A stretch of DNA of 64,000 nucleotides from assembly GCA_965217135.1 (NCBI GenBank), contig OZ244249.1:2790001-2854000 (forward strand), in the 5' to 3' direction. The translations under genes were made by a program, and so were the position numbers. Below are positions 34,429-43,640 of this stretch, piece after piece (position 1 is the first letter of the stretch; every line of letters starts with the position of its first letter). This DNA comes from HXMU1420-2 sp017643305. GTDB taxonomy: Bacteria > Pseudomonadota > Alphaproteobacteria > Rhodobacterales > Rhodobacteraceae. Under the pieces are notes generated by a model. It was given only the letters and a program-made list of their open reading frames with translations, had not been told where the DNA came from and did no database searches.

Positions 34429-35637
34429 TTACGACCCATCCATCGCATCATACACCAGTTTCCGCAAAGCGGCCCGGTAGTAGAAGCTCTTCGCCGGATT
34501 CTGGATCATGAACACCACGGCCATATCATTCACGGGATCAACCCAGAAATACGTGCCCGCGTATCCGCTCCAGAAAAGGTCGCCGACCTCCCCTAACATG
34601 GGGCCGTTCTTCCGCACCCGCACGGCCAGGCCCAGCCCGAAGCCGTTCGCATCGGTGAGCAGGTCATAATTGCCCGGACGCATACCATCCAGCTGGTCCG
34701 TGCTCATCAAAGCAAACGATTCCTCAGACAAAAGACGTTCCCCGTTCCATTCCCCGCCACTCAAGATCATCGCCGCGAAATTCAGGTAATCCGGCGCGGT
34801 GGATACCAATCCCCCGCCACCCTGAAAGTACCGGGTTTGATCCGCCGGGTTGAACAACCTCCGCGCGGCAGGCAGCGCGATGCGGTTCACCTTGTCTGCC
34901 GGCACAGAGAAGGACGTGTCCTCCATCCCCAGCGGTTCGAAGATTTCAGCCTCCAGGAACGCATCCAGCAGCGTGCCCGACGCCACCTCAATCACCGCGC
35001 CCAGCACATCAATGGAATGGCTGTATTCCCAATATGTCTCCGGGTGATGCTCAAGCGGGAGCGAAGCAAGGAGACGGGCCATGTCCTGCGTGGATTTGGA
35101 GCCATCAAACAGGTTGTGCTGATTGTAAGCCGTGCGCGCCGGGCCATTGCCAAAGAAGCCATAGGTCATGCCCGATGTGTGACGCATCAGATCGCGCACG
35201 GTCATTTCGCTGTCCGCTGGCACCAGACCATCCGCCACGGCCACCTGTTGGTCGGCAAATTCGGGGATATAGGCGCTGACCGGCGCATCGAGGTCCAGCT
35301 TGCCCCGATCGACCAAAAGCAGCGCGGCGGCGGAGACCAGCGGCTTAGTCATTGAATAGATGCGGAAAATATCATCCAGCTCCTGCGCCGCGCCACCGGG
35401 ACCCCGCACGCCGGACGTATGGGTCAGCGCCAGTTTTCCGTCCTTCAGGATCATGATTGCAGAGCCCGGGATATTGCCCGAAGCCGCATCAGCATCCAGC
35501 ATCGCCGGAATCATGGCAAGCTTGGCAGGATCAAACCCCAGCTTAGCAGGATCGCCCGGCTCGAACGCAGTCGCAGATAGCGGTAAAACAAACAGCCCCA
35601 CCGCCAGACAGGCGCGCGCAATGGATCTCATAAACAT
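34429..35637 (-). CDS. Secreted beta-lactamase-family serine hydrolase
   Basis: A 402-residue class C beta-lactamase/esterase-fold protein. Signal peptide at ~1-24 (ACLAVGLFVLPLSATAF). The SxxK motif is S95-M-T-K98; the second motif is YSH (Y205); the third, usually KTG/HxG, is less clear near the C-terminal GEVGDLFWSGYAGT. Such proteins act as esterases, DD-peptidases or related hydrolases in the periplasm; beta-lactam resistance is not implied. Monocistronic, convergent with pirin. Confidence 0.88.
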   Translation of the reverse strand: MFMRSIARACLAVGLFVLPLSATAFEPGDPAKLGFDPAKLAMIPAMLDADAASGNIPGSAIMILKDGKLALTHTSGVRGPGGAAQELDDIFRIYSMTKPLVSAAALLLVDRGKLDLDAPVSAYIPEFADQQVAVADGLVPADSEMTVRDLMRHTSGMTYGFFGNGPARTAYNQHNLFDGSKSTQDMARLLASLPLEHHPETYWEYSHSIDVLGAVIEVASGTLLDAFLEAEIFEPLGMEDTSFSVPADKVNRIALPAARRLFNPADQTRYFQGGGGLVSTAPDYLNFAAMILSGGEWNGERLLSEESFALMSTDQLDGMRPGNYDLLTDANGFGLGLAVRVRKNGPMLGEVGDLFWSGYAGTYFWVDPVNDMAVVFMIQNPAKSFYYRAALRKLVYDAMDGS

Positions 35638-35755
35638 GGAACTTCCTCATCCTCTCAGCGCCTTTTCCGTGCGCCACATTGGGGCGCGTACCAGGGCGGG
35701 CCTCGATGTCTAGAATGTTGCCGGATCCCTTCGGGTCAAGTCAGTTGTGACCGCC

Positions 35756-36343
35756 TCAGGCACCGACCGCCTGCCGCGCCATGTCCCAGTAGATGCCTTC
35801 CACCTCGGTCTGGCTCAGCCGTCCGCCAGCGCGGTACCAGGTGTTCACACCGTTCAGCATCGCGATCAGGCCAAGCGTGGCGATCTTGGTGTCCGGTACG
35901 GAAAACGCCCCTTGCACCACGCCGTCCTGCAGAATGGCTTCCAGCACGTCTTCGTACCGGCGGCGCTGGGTTTCGATCCGGGCGAAGTTTTCGGGGCTGA
36001 GGCTGCGCAGCTCCATATAGGCGATGAACACCTCATCGGGGCGATCGATGTGATAGCCGATGTGGAACCGCACGAAACTGTGCAGACGGTCCGTCGGTGT
36101 ATCGCCCATGACCCGCGAAGCAACCTCGGCCAGCAACCCTTCCATATGTCGCTGCATCAGGTCGAACAGCAGGGATTGCTTGTCCGGAGTGTAATTATAC
36201 AGGGCCCCGGCCTGAACCCCGACCTCACCTGCGATCTGGCGCATGGACACCGCCGCGAACCCATGTCGCGCAAACAACCGCAGTGCCGCTGCGCGGATGC
36301 GGGGGCCGGTGATGTCGGAATGCGAGCCTGCAGTACGTGCCAT
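35756..36343 (-). CDS. TetR/AcrR-family transcriptional regulator
   Basis: A 195-residue repressor: N-terminal helix-turn-helix at ~15-60 (IRAAALRLFARHGFAAVSMRQIAGEVGVQAGALYNY), then a helical ligand-binding domain. A 14-bp inverted repeat sits 15 bp before its start, which suggests autoregulation and control of the divergent lipoprotein gene. No clear metabolic target is adjacent; this C-terminal type often controls acyl-CoA metabolism. Confidence 0.9.
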   Translation of the reverse strand: MARTAGSHSDITGPRIRAAALRLFARHGFAAVSMRQIAGEVGVQAGALYNYTPDKQSLLFDLMQRHMEGLLAEVASRVMGDTPTDRLHSFVRFHIGYHIDRPDEVFIAYMELRSLSPENFARIETQRRRYEDVLEAILQDGVVQGAFSVPDTKIATLGLIAMLNGVNTWYRAGGRLSQTEVEGIYWDMARQAVGA

Positions 36344-36358
36344 TCACAAAAGCTTATA

Positions 36359-36372
36359 TGAACAGTCGTTCA
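36359..36372. promoter_or_regulatory. Candidate TetR operator
   Basis: TGAAC-AGTC-GTTCA, a perfect inverted repeat with 5-bp arms, between the divergent TetR and lipoprotein genes. The form (GAAC-N4-GTTC) resembles operators of TetR/AcrR regulators. Position overlaps the likely promoter of the TetR gene. Confidence 0.45.
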
Positions 36373-36422
36373 GATAGAAGCCTGGACTTGCCACGCGCTA
36401 AAAAACAGGGCATGCCGGTGCC

Positions 36423-36704
36423 ATGCTGCGCCTTACCTTTCTTGCCTGCCTGTGCCTGCCCGGCTGCATTGATGTGCCTGAGCTGGACAGTGCCGTGCCG
36501 GACTGGGTGGATGCGTCGGACTATCCTGAACTGGTGTCACTGGACGGCGTGCAGGCCGGTTTGCCCCCGGGCAAGGCGGCAGAGGACCTGGAGGATGAAC
36601 TGACCGCGCGCGCCAGCCGGCTGCGGCGCAAGGCGGATGAGCTGAACCGCCCAGTCGTTGATCCGAATACGCAGGCGCGCATGTCAGATGGCGTGCAACC
36701 CTGA
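36423..36704 (+). CDS. Small predicted lipoprotein
   Basis: A 93-residue protein with a lipoprotein signal: hydrophobic LRLTFLACLCLPG followed by cysteine (LCLPGC lipobox, C at ~15). The mature part is acidic and then helical with charged residues (DLEDELTARASRLRRKADEL). No family recognised. It lies between the TetR gene and homoserine dehydrogenase. Confidence 0.65.
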   Translation: MLRLTFLACLCLPGCIDVPELDSAVPDWVDASDYPELVSLDGVQAGLPPGKAAEDLEDELTARASRLRRKADELNRPVVDPNTQARMSDGVQP

Positions 36705-36774
36705 CGGCTGCATTGCGCCCCCCAAGCGAAGCCGCTACGAGGGTCCCAACATCATCGAAGGAAGGAAACACCGG

Positions 36775-38061
36775 ATGAGCGCGCCACTGCGTCTGGGCAT
36801 TGCGGGACTGGGAACCGTCGGCGTTGGCGTCGTACGGATCGCGAAAACCCATGCGGAGCTGCTGGCAGCCCGCTGCGGACGGCCCGTAGAGATCACGGCC
36901 GTGTCTGCACGTGACCGCAGCAAGGACCGGGGCGTGGGCCTGACCGGCTATGCCTGGTGCGACGACCCAGTGGATCTGGCCGTGCGCGAAGACATCGATG
37001 TGTTTGTCGAGGTGATGGGCGGCAGCGAAGGCCCTGCCAAACAAGCGACCGAGGCCGCGTTGGCCGCAGGCAAGGACGTGGTGACAGCCAACAAGGCGCT
37101 GCTGGCGATGCACGGCCAGGCGCTGGCTGAAAAGGCCGAGGCCGCAGGCCGGGTGATCCGGTTTGAAGCAGCGGTTGCGGGCGGTATCCCGGTGATCAAG
37201 GCGCTGACCGAAGGTCTGGCCGCTAATCAGGTCACCCGCGTGATGGGCGTGATGAACGGCACCTGCAACTATATCCTGACGCGCATGGAAAAGGCGGGGC
37301 TGACCTATGAAGAAGCCTTCGCCGAAGCCGACGGGCTGGGCTATGTGGAGGCGGACCCGACACTGGACATCGGCGGCATTGATGCGGGCCACAAGCTGGC
37401 CCTGCTGGCCGCTATCGCCTTTGGCACCCAGCCAAATTTCGACGGCATAACGCTGGACGGCATCGACAAGGTTTCGATCGACGACATCCGCCAGGCCGCT
37501 GACATGGGTTTCTGCATCAAGCTGCTGGGCGTCGCGCAACGCACAGCCCGCGGGCTGGAACAGCGCATGACGCCCTGCCTGGTGCCTGCAACCTCACCCC
37601 TGGGGCAGCTCGAAGGCGGCACAAACATGGTGGTGATCGAAGGCGACGCGGTGGAACAGGTCGTCTTGCGCGGCCCCGGCGCGGGCGAAGGACCTACCGC
37701 CAGCGCCGTAATGGGCGATGTCTGTGACCTGGCGCGGGGTTTCCGACTGCCAACATTTGGCCAACCTGCCACCAGCCTGGAGCCAGCGCCTGCGGCCTCC
37801 ACGTCCTTGCCCGCTCCCTACTACCTGCGCATGAGGCTGCAGGATCGCCCCGGCGCGCTGGCGCAGATTGCCACCATCCTCGGCACCTCGGGCATTTCCA
37901 TCAACCGCATGCGCCAATACAGCCATTCCGAACCGGAAGCCCCAGTGCTGATCGTAACGCACAAAACCACCAGTGACGCCCTGACCGAAGCCCTAGCCGC
38001 GATGGAAGACACCGAAGTCGTCGCGTCCTCTCCGGTGGCGCTGCGGATCGAGGAAGTCTGA
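36775..38061 (+). CDS. hom: Homoserine dehydrogenase
   Basis: A 428-residue enzyme reducing aspartate semialdehyde to homoserine (threonine, methionine and isoleucine synthesis). N-terminal NAD(P) motif GLGTVGVGVV; catalytic region VTANKALLA, FEAAVAGGIPVIKALTEGL and NGTCNYILTRME; C-terminal ACT domain (~350-420, RLQDRPGALAQIATILGTSG) which normally senses threonine. The ATG follows GAAGGAAGG; an open frame continues upstream but overlaps the lipoprotein gene. Confidence 0.96.
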   Translation: MSAPLRLGIAGLGTVGVGVVRIAKTHAELLAARCGRPVEITAVSARDRSKDRGVGLTGYAWCDDPVDLAVREDIDVFVEVMGGSEGPAKQATEAALAAGKDVVTANKALLAMHGQALAEKAEAAGRVIRFEAAVAGGIPVIKALTEGLAANQVTRVMGVMNGTCNYILTRMEKAGLTYEEAFAEADGLGYVEADPTLDIGGIDAGHKLALLAAIAFGTQPNFDGITLDGIDKVSIDDIRQAADMGFCIKLLGVAQRTARGLEQRMTPCLVPATSPLGQLEGGTNMVVIEGDAVEQVVLRGPGAGEGPTASAVMGDVCDLARGFRLPTFGQPATSLEPAPAASTSLPAPYYLRMRLQDRPGALAQIATILGTSGISINRMRQYSHSEPEAPVLIVTHKTTSDALTEALAAMEDTEVVASSPVALRIEEV

Positions 38062-38286
38062 GCCACACCAAAGCAGGAAGCTGAGTGCGAGGATCCCGCC
38101 AACGGGGACAAGGACAGGAACGGGATCATTTGCTCCTACATGGCACCAACCTCCGCAGACTGACTGTCCGATCCGCAGCGATACGCCACGCGCCGGCATG
38201 CGGGTTCTGGCAAGCAGTTACCGGTTGCCCGATCTGCTCCCGCCGTCTACGACATGACAAACCAATTTTCGCCAAAGGAGCCCAAT

Positions 38287-39249
38287 ATGGCCGCCCTCGA
38301 ATTTCATGACCGTATGCTTTCTCTGGGCCTGGCCCGTGTGGCCGAACAGGCCGCTCTGGCTTCAGCCAACTGGGTCGGACGCGGTGATGAGAAAGCCGCG
38401 GACCAGGCTGCCGTCAATGCCATGCGCGAACAGCTGAACCTGCTCGACATCGCAGGCGTCGTGGTGATTGGCGAAGGGGAACGCGATGAAGCCCCGATGC
38501 TGTATATCGGGGAAGAGGTGGGCACTGGAAACGGCCCCGGCGTCGACATCGCGCTGGACCCACTGGAAGGCACCACGCTGACCGCCAAGGACATGCCAAA
38601 CGCGCTGACCGTGATCGCCATGGGCCCGCGCGGATCCATGCTGCACGCGCCGGATGTCTATATGGACAAGATTGCCATTGGCCCGGGCTATCCCGAAGGT
38701 CTGGTCACGCTGGACATGCCGCCCGCGACGCGCGTGTCTGCCCTGGCCACGGAACGCGGCTGCGCGCCGTCAGACATCACCGTCTGCATCTTGGAACGCC
38801 CCCGACATGAAGATGTGATTGCCGAAGTCCGCTCCACCGGCGCATCGATCCGCCTGATCACAGATGGCGACGTGGCGGGCGTGATGCATTGCGCAGAGCC
38901 GGAAAAGACTGGGATCGATATGTATATGGGCATCGGTGGCGCCCCCGAAGGCGTTCTGGCCGCCGCTGCTCTGAAATGCATGGGCGGGCAGTTCGAAGGC
39001 CGGTTGCTTTTCCGCAATGACGACGAACGCCGCCGCGCAGACAATGCAGGCGTCACAGATCTGGACCGGACCTACCGCCGGGACGAGCTGGTGACGCAGG
39101 ACGTGATCTTTGCGGCGACCGGCGTGACCGGCGGCACCCTGCTGCCCGGCATTCGGCGCGAACCCGGTTGGCTGGAAACCACCACCCTGCTGATGCGGTC
39201 AAAGACTGGCTCTGTCCGGACCATGTCCTATCGCACGCCTGCCGTCTGA
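38287..39249 (+). CDS. glpX: Class II fructose-1,6-bisphosphatase
   Basis: A 320-residue GlpX-type FBPase (some act also on sedoheptulose bisphosphate), for gluconeogenesis. Metal/substrate motifs: VVIGEGERDEAPM (residues 60-71), DPLEGTTLTAK (91-101), and the C-terminal HRDEL-like YRRDELV. The AAAGGAG seven bases before the ATG fixes the start; an upstream in-frame ATG overlaps it. Follows hom by 225 bp with no gene visible between. Confidence 0.95.
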   Translation: MAALEFHDRMLSLGLARVAEQAALASANWVGRGDEKAADQAAVNAMREQLNLLDIAGVVVIGEGERDEAPMLYIGEEVGTGNGPGVDIALDPLEGTTLTAKDMPNALTVIAMGPRGSMLHAPDVYMDKIAIGPGYPEGLVTLDMPPATRVSALATERGCAPSDITVCILERPRHEDVIAEVRSTGASIRLITDGDVAGVMHCAEPEKTGIDMYMGIGGAPEGVLAAAALKCMGGQFEGRLLFRNDDERRRADNAGVTDLDRTYRRDELVTQDVIFAATGVTGGTLLPGIRREPGWLETTTLLMRSKTGSVRTMSYRTPAV

Positions 39250-39312
39250 CAAAACAAGACTATTCACCAAGTAATCGCGGTTTTGTCCCAGACATTTGTA
39301 GCGTTGGGAAAT

Positions 39313-39339
39313 GTGGGTATTTCCCCCAAGACGAAGCCC
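39313..39339. repeat. Possible degenerate copy of the palindromic repeat
   Basis: GTGGGTATTTCCCCCAAGAC followed by GAAGCCC resembles the plus-strand unit at 15525-15557 (GGGAGTATTT...CAAAGATGAAGCCC) with several changes. It too lies between convergent genes (glpX and the cytochrome c'-like gene). Confidence 0.35.
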
Positions 39340-39344
39340 CCGCG

Positions 39345-39785
39345 TTATTCACGATAAGCCTTGTGGCAGGCGCTGCACTGGCCACCGATCGCTTTCAAAG
39401 CCGGGCCAAGGTCTTCGGGCCCGTTCAGCGCACCCGCTGCCGCGGTGGCTGCTGCCTCCAGATCGTCTGCGATGGCGGTGAAGCGATCGAACTCTGACCA
39501 GATCACAGGCAGGGCTTCGGATTTGGGATCGGTTTCCTGCGCTTCGAACAAGGATGGGATGCGCGCGGCCTCCTGCGCGACCGCTGCGGCCGCTTCCTTG
39601 GCCTGGCCCGCATCAAAGGCAACCTGTCCTTTGGCCATGGCCCCCAGCGTTTTCATATTCGCGCCAATGGCCGACATCCCGTCCATCCGCGCCTTCACGG
39701 CCGCATTTTGCACGCCCTGATGCGCAAGTGCTGCTGTGGTCAAAACCATGGTCCCTGCGAGAGCCGCTGTGAGTGCTTTTTCCAT
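39345..39785 (-). CDS. Cytochrome c'-like (class II) protein
   Basis: A 146-residue periplasmic cytochrome. Signal peptide at ~1-21 (LTAALAGTMVLTTAALA). The heme motif CSACH is at the very C-terminus (QCSACHKAYRE), the hallmark of class II cytochrome c' four-helix bundles; helices such as KARMDGMSAIGANMKTLGAM precede it. Cytochromes c' bind NO or act in electron transfer. Start chosen to give a complete signal peptide. It is 37 bp downstream of a class I cytochrome in the same direction; probably co-transcribed. Confidence 0.92.
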   Translation of the reverse strand: MEKALTAALAGTMVLTTAALAHQGVQNAAVKARMDGMSAIGANMKTLGAMAKGQVAFDAGQAKEAAAAVAQEAARIPSLFEAQETDPKSEALPVIWSEFDRFTAIADDLEAAATAAAGALNGPEDLGPALKAIGGQCSACHKAYRE

Positions 39786-39822
39786 AACATTTCCCTGATT
39801 GGAGCTGCGCCGTCCGGTTCCG

Positions 39823-40257
39823 TTAAAAGATACCATTCGCGCGCTGGATTTCACGAATAAATGTCGTGATGGAGGTCACATCCGCGCGTGTCAGACCCGA
39901 GACAGGCGGCATGTCGCCAAACTGCCAATGGTGGGCCCGCACCCCACGCTTGACTGCCAGTTGAAAGGATTCGTCGCCGTGATGCGACGGTTCGTAAATC
40001 CGATGGATGAGCGGCGGCCCCATCCCATTGCGCCCTACCCCGTTGTCCCCATGGCAACTGGCACAGATCGCCTGGAACCCGACCTCACCTTGTATAGCGC
40101 GAGGTGACAGGGTATCGGGCAGCACGATTCCGACCAAGGCATCGCCCTCGGGAGGAACAGCGACAGGTGTTTCTTCTGCCGCAGGGCCGGACACTGCCGA
40201 CCATGCGCCGATTGCCGCCACAAGGCACAGGACTGCAAATGGGAAAATGCGCTTCAC
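39823..40257 (-). CDS. Class I c-type cytochrome
   Basis: A 144-residue protein with an N-terminal signal peptide or anchor (FPFAVLCLVAAIGAWSAV), one heme motif CASCH in GFQAICASCHGDNGVGRNG, and a likely axial methionine in FGDMPPVSGLTRAD. Monoheme class I cytochrome, periplasmic or membrane-anchored, of the type that carries electrons to oxidases. First gene of a two-cytochrome unit; divergent from recJ. Confidence 0.92.
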   Translation of the reverse strand: MKRIFPFAVLCLVAAIGAWSAVSGPAAEETPVAVPPEGDALVGIVLPDTLSPRAIQGEVGFQAICASCHGDNGVGRNGMGPPLIHRIYEPSHHGDESFQLAVKRGVRAHHWQFGDMPPVSGLTRADVTSITTFIREIQRANGIF

Positions 40258-40401
40258 GAGACCTCCAGTTTCGATACATTCCGTCTAGGGCTTCCTCCAA
40301 CTGGAAGGTCAAGACTGAAATCCTCTATGCCCAGGGGGCCTGACAAGACTGGCGACCTGCGGTAGGACAGCCGAACCACGCTGCAATGGATATCCAGTGA
40401 C

Positions 40402-42162
40402 ATGAGCACCCCCTTGCCCCCCACCTTCCTGGGTGTCGAACAGTCCCTGACCGGACGCCGCTGGGCCGGACCGGGGATCGAGCGGGAGCGGGATACCGAA
40501 AATCTGGTCCAGCGCACTGGGCTGCCCGCCGCCGTTTGTGCCGTTCTGGCCGCACGGGGCATCGAGGCCAGAGATGCACGCGACTTTCTTACTCCGCAGC
40601 TGCGCGACCTGCTGCCCAATCCGCGTAGCCTGAAGGATATGGAGCCTGCCGCAGCCCGGCTGGTGGCCGCCGTTGCCGCGCGCGAAAAGATCGCGGTGTT
40701 TGCCGATTATGACGTCGACGGTGGCAGCTCCGCCGCGTTGCTGCTTACGTGGCTCCGGCAGTTGAACTGCAGCGCCACGCTCTATGTGCCCGACCGGATC
40801 GACGAAGGCTACGGGCCCAACGTGGCTGCGATGCAGGCGCTAGCGGCCCAACATGACCTGATCATCTGCGTCGATTGCGGCACGCTCAGCCACGATCCGA
40901 TTGCCGCCGCGCAAGGCGCGGATGTGGTGGTGCTGGACCATCACCTCGGCGGCGAAACCCTACCCCCGGCACTGGCCGTGGTGAACCCAAACCGGCAGGA
41001 CGAAGATGGCAGTCTGGGCTATCTCTGCGCCGCCGGGGTCGTGTTCCTGCTGCTGGTCGAGGCGCGGCGTCAGATGCGCGAGGCCGGGCGCGACAGCCCT
41101 GACCTGATGGCGATGCTTGATCTGGTGGCACTTGCCACCGTGGCCGATGTGGCCCCGCTGGTGGCCGCCAACCGTGCGCTGGTGCGGCAGGGGCTGAAGG
41201 TGATGGGGTTCCGCGACCGACCCGGGCTGGTGGCGCTGGCGGATGTCGCCCGGCTTGACACGGCGCCTGCCGCGTACCATTTGGGCTTCCTGCTGGGCCC
41301 ACGGGTGAATGCGGGCGGGCGCATCGGCAAGGCCGATCTGGGCGCACGTTTGCTGGCATCTGACAGCCTGCCCGAAGCCGCCGCGATGGCCGAGCGACTG
41401 GACCAGTTGAACACCGAACGCCGCGAGATCGAGGAAGCCGTGCGCGCCGCCGCGATGGCGCAGGCCGAAACGCGCGGGCTGGCCGGCCCGCTGGTCTGGG
41501 CTGCAGGTGAAGGCTGGCATCCCGGCGTGGTGGGCATCGTCGCCTCGCGCCTGAAGGAAGCCACCGGCCGCCCCGCTGTTGTCATCGGGTTGGACGGGGA
41601 AGAAGGCAAAGGCTCGGGCCGATCCATCAGCGGCGTGGATCTGGGCGCGTCGATCCAGCGCCTGGCGGCGGAGGGCCTTCTGCTGAAGGGCGGCGGGCAC
41701 CGCATGGCTGCCGGGCTCACCGTGGCGCGCGACCGGCTGGACGACGCCATGGCCCGGTTGGGCGACCTGCTTGCGCGGCAGGGCGCAGGCGCGGGCGGGC
41801 CGCGCGAATTGCATGTGGACGGCGTGCTGATGCCCGGCGCGGTCACCGTGGAGCTGATCGAAGCCGTGGAACAGGCTGGTCCCTTTGGCGCAGGCGCCCC
41901 TGCCCCGCGTTTTGCGCTGCCGGATATGGAAATCACCCACGCCCGGCGCGTTGGTGAAAGCCACCTCAAGCTCAGCCTGTCGGACGGCCTGCGCGGCAGG
42001 CTCGACGCCATCGCCTTTGGCGCCTTCGATTCACCGCTGGGCCCGCGCCTGGCGGACCCTGGCGGCGCACGATTTCACCTGGCCGGTCGGCTGGACGTCA
42101 ACACCTGGCGCGGCCGCCAAACCCCGCAACTGAGGCTGGAAGATGCTGCGGAAGCCCTCTGA
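40402..42162 (+). CDS. recJ: Single-stranded-DNA-specific exonuclease RecJ
   Basis: A 586-residue 5'-3' ssDNA exonuclease of the DHH superfamily, used in recombination and repair. Motifs: DYDVDG at residues 102-107, VDCGT at ~158, DHH at 179-181, then the DHHA1 domain (GEGWHPGVVGIVASRLKE, GSGRSISGVDL, GGGHRMAAGLTV) and the C-terminal OB-like domain. Full length. Monocistronic, followed by tRNA-Glu. Confidence 0.95.
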   Translation: MSTPLPPTFLGVEQSLTGRRWAGPGIERERDTENLVQRTGLPAAVCAVLAARGIEARDARDFLTPQLRDLLPNPRSLKDMEPAAARLVAAVAAREKIAVFADYDVDGGSSAALLLTWLRQLNCSATLYVPDRIDEGYGPNVAAMQALAAQHDLIICVDCGTLSHDPIAAAQGADVVVLDHHLGGETLPPALAVVNPNRQDEDGSLGYLCAAGVVFLLLVEARRQMREAGRDSPDLMAMLDLVALATVADVAPLVAANRALVRQGLKVMGFRDRPGLVALADVARLDTAPAAYHLGFLLGPRVNAGGRIGKADLGARLLASDSLPEAAAMAERLDQLNTERREIEEAVRAAAMAQAETRGLAGPLVWAAGEGWHPGVVGIVASRLKEATGRPAVVIGLDGEEGKGSGRSISGVDLGASIQRLAAEGLLLKGGGHRMAAGLTVARDRLDDAMARLGDLLARQGAGAGGPRELHVDGVLMPGAVTVELIEAVEQAGPFGAGAPAPRFALPDMEITHARRVGESHLKLSLSDGLRGRLDAIAFGAFDSPLGPRLADPGGARFHLAGRLDVNTWRGRQTPQLRLEDAAEAL

Positions 42163-42264
42163 AACTCCCGCAAGGACTACCCACAAAGAAAGCACCAAAA
42201 GACGCAATTTTTCCACTTGCACCGGCTGGCGCGCTTGCCTAAAAGGCACCTCACGCAAGGCCAA

Positions 42265-42339
42265 GGCCCGTTCGTCTATCGGTTAGGACGCCAGGTTTTC
42301 AACCTGGAAAGAGGGGTTCGATTCCCCTACGGGCTGCCA
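42265..42339 (+). tRNA. tRNA-Glu (TTC anticodon)
   Basis: A 75-nt tRNA with encoded CCA. Acceptor stem GGCCCGT/ACGGGCT (one G-U pair), anticodon stem CCAGG/CCTGG around loop TTTTCAA giving anticodon TTC, T arm GAGGGGTTCGATTCCCC. A T run (CACTTTTTTG) lies 15 bp after the gene, a plausible transcript end. tRNA-Glu genes are common island integration sites, but I saw no repeat of its 3' end elsewhere in the window. Confidence 0.97.
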
Positions 42340-42721
42340 CAAAACCCTGTAACCCACTTTTTTGTCGATTTTACCGCCTTGGTGGGAAATTAATCTCGCT
42401 AAAACACTGCCAAGCCAAAACCGCTTGAAATCGCACGCCCCACGTGGCGACAGGTCAAAACGAAAACTCCTGGACACCACCGGCAAAATCCCGAGGTTGC
42501 CGTTTTTACGATTTGCGAAAACCACCCACCAAGATTTCAGAAATGCAATGGGTTACGTCGCAAGCTGCCAGAACTTCGGTGTGGGTCGGCTAGCAACAGT
42601 GCCTCCCGTTAAGGGGTGGTTGGCGTGCGAAGCCGCTATAAGCAGCAATGCATAGGACAGCACACGATGCCGATAACTCCGATCGTTGACAGGCGCAGTC
42701 ATTTCCAAGAACATTCATGGG
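42340..42721. other. Gene-free stretch after tRNA-Glu
   Basis: About 380 bp, visibly lower in G+C than the surroundings, with no open frame that looks like a protein and no integrase fragment that I could recognise. It separates the housekeeping side (recJ, tRNA) from the accessory inositol side. Confidence 0.5.
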
Positions 42722-43183
42722 ATGAAAAATGACATTGCAACTTGTGGCTGCGGTAAGGCTGAAGTGACCGTGAAGGTCATGCCGTCCACCAGGTTCAGGT
42801 GCCATTGCACAATTTGCCAGAATGTCTATGCGTCCGGCTTCTCGGATGTGCTTGTCTTTCGGCGCGGACAGGTGAAACCCGTTGACAGTGAACAGATCAA
42901 ATGGACCCGCACCAAATCGGTGACACCTCTTCGGAGGGGCCTCTGTGTCCACTGCAATGAACCGATCCTTGCGCATTTCTATGGCATTCTCGAAATCTTG
43001 CCCGCACGAAGCTTGCCGGAAATGTCACTGCCTAAGGTCAGCAAGGACATCTACTATGACACCCGTATAGGCGATGTTCTTGAAAATGTTCCAAAGTCGT
43101 CAGGCCTGATCGCTGCCTATGCGGGTCTGACCATTCCATTTCTGAAAGTGTTGCTGAGCCCAGGTCGGCCATTGATCGCGTAG
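42722..43183 (+). CDS. GFA-family (Mss4-like) zinc protein
   Basis: A 153-residue protein with cysteine pairs typical of the GFA fold: CGCGK near the N-terminus, CHCTICQ at ~28 and CVHC at ~72. The family is named after glutathione-dependent formaldehyde-activating enzyme, though most members have unknown function. The start is the ATG that gives this N-terminus; an earlier in-frame ATG lacks a ribosome site. Isolated between the tRNA and the inositol locus. Confidence 0.75.
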   Translation: MKNDIATCGCGKAEVTVKVMPSTRFRCHCTICQNVYASGFSDVLVFRRGQVKPVDSEQIKWTRTKSVTPLRRGLCVHCNEPILAHFYGILEILPARSLPEMSLPKVSKDIYYDTRIGDVLENVPKSSGLIAAYAGLTIPFLKVLLSPGRPLIA

Positions 43184-43640
43184 CGCGCCCGCTCATGGCG
43201 CTGCGGTGATCGTATCTCGGAAATTGTGGGTCAGAAACCGCGTGACCCGCCCTTGGAAAGACCAAAAGCTTCAGTCGGTGCGCAATCCGGCCAATCATTC
43301 GAACCGCAGCATTTGCAGTTATGGGTTCAAAGCGGGCAGTCGCCGCGTGCTGAACCAAGCTTTGTTACGCGGACTTTGAGGGCCTCAAGCAGCCCTGTAA
43401 GAACCAAAGCTCGCGGCTCCAAATAGACATTCGCTCTGCACTTGGGTTTTGGCAGGTGCCGGCCGATAAAATGTCATGTGCTGTGCGAGCAGAATTGAAC
43501 CGAAATCGCGCGGGTTTTCCTAACTTCTTTCACAGGTCGATGGCTCCCACTGAAATGGCAGAAGTCATACCTCAGAATAACATTGCAACCGGTTGCAAAA
43601 GTCGCCATCCTTGTCGGGCAAGAGGGATTCGGGGGCACTT
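43184..43640. other. Gene-free stretch before iolG
   Basis: About 450 bp with no convincing gene; open frames are short and of odd composition. Its right end carries the iolG promoter region with the LacI-type operator. Confidence 0.5.
43583..43598. promoter_or_regulatory. LacI-type operator upstream of iolG
   Basis: TTGCAACCGGTTGCAA, a perfect 16-bp palindrome with the central CG typical of LacI/GalR-family sites, 42 bp before the iolG start codon. The identical 16-mer recurs between iolC and the second Gfo/Idh gene. The LacI-family gene at the end of the locus is the obvious candidate binder. Confidence 0.85.

Noticed and set aside
39823..40257. Part of a SoxX/denitrification cluster
   Set aside because: The two cytochromes stand alone between glpX and recJ; no sox, nos or nir gene is present.
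43184..43640. A minus-strand frame of about 100 codons (43358-43038) that overlaps the end of the GFA gene
   Set aside because: Composition and lack of motif suggest non-coding DNA; it is largely antisense to the GFA gene and its promoter-side spacer.
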